Below are positions 5,125 to 5,559 of a stretch of DNA of 5,559 nucleotides, piece by piece. Position numbers and translations under genes: made by a program. The DNA comes from Thermoplasmata archaeon. Lineage in GTDB: Archaea > Thermoplasmatota > Thermoplasmata > Thermoplasmatales > Thermoplasmataceae. The stretch covers positions 1 to 5,559 of the forward strand of contig JAJZXP010000083.1 in NCBI GenBank assembly GCA_021806345.1, written 5' to 3'. The first letter of the stretch is position 1. Each line of letters starts with the position of its first letter. The notes under the pieces are model-generated. The model was not told the origin of the DNA. It did no database searches and saw only the letters and a list, made by a program, of their open reading frames with translations.

Positions 5125-5137
5125 TATAGTTTAAATA
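5125..5137 (-). promoter_or_regulatory. TATA box for the canonical glycosyltransferase
   Basis: The minus strand reads TATTTAAACTATA, beginning 59 bases before the ATG. Start of transcription about 26 bases downstream would give a short leader carrying the AGGA site. The same TATTTAA occurs before the degenerate glycosyltransferase. Confidence 0.5.
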
Positions 5138-5196
5138 GGGTGTCTCATGTTTTAACAATCCAGTTTCTAATACTTAAATGTTTGTCTGACGGGTGT

Positions 5197-5206
5197 CATA
5201 TTTATC
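5197..5206 (+). promoter_or_regulatory. TATA-like box for the right-edge transposase (leaderless)
   Basis: CATATTTAT at 5198-5205 is centred about 27 bases before the first ATG of the transposase, which fits a leaderless archaeal transcript. No Shine-Dalgarno is seen. It stands back to back with the promoter of the minus-strand glycosyltransferase. Confidence 0.4.
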
Positions 5207-5227
5207 CTATGATGTAATTAATAGTCT

Positions 5228-5559
5228 ATGATGACCGACATCAAAAAAATACTCAAAGGTCCCTGTGAAAACATATCCTCTGTTACAGGCGTGGATGAAT
5301 ATTCAAAGAAAATAGATCTCCTGGAACATACACTCCTTCTGGTAAACGGGGCCATATACCATAAGGACCTGACTGATCTGGCCATGGATAACAGCGTAAG
5401 CAAGTCTCAGATCTCCAAACTGGATAGAGGAAGACCTTACCAGGTATTTGTTAAGCTATTTTATGAACTCATGTATCCATACCTGATGGCACACAACTAT
5501 TCCTTTTACAGTAAGTTCCTGAACATCATAGGAATTGATTCAACATTCATCCGTACATC
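5228..5559 (+). CDS. IS4-type DDE transposase, N-terminal part (partial)
   Basis: The frame is open from ATG ATG (5228-5233) to the window end, 110 residues. The order of elements matches the N-terminal region of IS4-family (PF01609-type) transposases: a hydrophobic helix with HTLLLVNGAIYHKDLTDLAM (34-53), a segment resembling 'x-S-x-S-x-[IL]-S-x-x-x-R-x-R' at SVSKSQISKLDRGRP (56-70), a hydrophobic helix around VFVKLFYELMYPYL, and then IIGIDSTFIRT (100-110), in which D104 in the D-S-T triplet would be the first catalytic aspartate. A TAG in frame directly upstream (5222-5224) limits the start to 5228 or 5231. No stop or frame break is seen in this part, so the copy may be intact outside the window. 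Its left inverted repeat should lie within 5100-5227 but cannot be fixed without the other end. Confidence 0.75.
   Translation, partial: MMTDIKKILKGPCENISSVTGVDEYSKKIDLLEHTLLLVNGAIYHKDLTDLAMDNSVSKSQISKLDRGRPYQVFVKLFYELMYPYLMAHNYSFYSKFLNIIGIDSTFIRT

Noticed and set aside
5218..5403. Minus-strand ORF opposite the right-edge transposase
   Set aside because: Antisense to a frame with the DST catalytic motif; no promoter or motif.

Overview
The window looks archaeal, most likely a Thermoplasmata-type (Ferroplasma/Acidiplasma/Cuniculiplasma-like) acidophile. The reasons are AT-rich coding sequence rich in AGA/AGG and ATA codons, TATTTAA/TTATATTAA TATA-box-like elements 25-60 bases upstream of starts, at least two genes whose TATA spacing implies leaderless mRNAs, and others with Shine-Dalgarno sites and TTG or ATG starts. 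This assignment is inference; no marker gene is present.

Layout from left to right. 1-147 is the 3' end of an unrecognised plus-strand gene, possibly a transposase tail. 106-385 is a hairpin-dense noncoding stretch with tandem palindromes and a 10-C tract. 361-1482 (minus) is a GT4-like glycosyltransferase whose usual donor-site residues are missing. 1483-2683 is a graveyard: a decayed minus-strand ORF (1566-1811), the 3' terminus of an IS66-type element (1851 to about 2020), and a broken IS110-type transposase with its left flank (about 2020-2650). 2684-3472 (minus) is an intact class I SAM methyltransferase. 3473-3953 holds a second, nearly identical IS66 3' terminus (3514-3723), joined in frame to the C-terminal remnant of an IS630/Tc1-like transposase (3724-3885). 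3954-5078 (minus) is an intact canonical GT4 glycosyltransferase. 5079-5227 is a divergent promoter region. 5228-5559 (plus) is the N-terminal third of an IS4-type DDE transposase, cut by the window edge.

The three intact genes all point left and make sense together as a piece of a surface-glycan or exopolysaccharide cluster: two sugar transferases plus a methyltransferase that could modify a sugar or lipid-linked intermediate. Every gap between them is filled with insertion-sequence debris, and each gene seems to have its own promoter, so an ancestral operon may have been split by IS insertion. The methyltransferase lies between two directly repeated IS66 ends that differ by only three substitutions and a C-tract length, a configuration that could excise, duplicate or move it.

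I see no clear new defence or RNA-guided system. The best leads are the IS66-bounded methyltransferase cassette, the palindrome array at 106-169, the catalytically atypical glycosyltransferase, and the possible remains of an IS110 bridge-RNA region at about 2458-2650.
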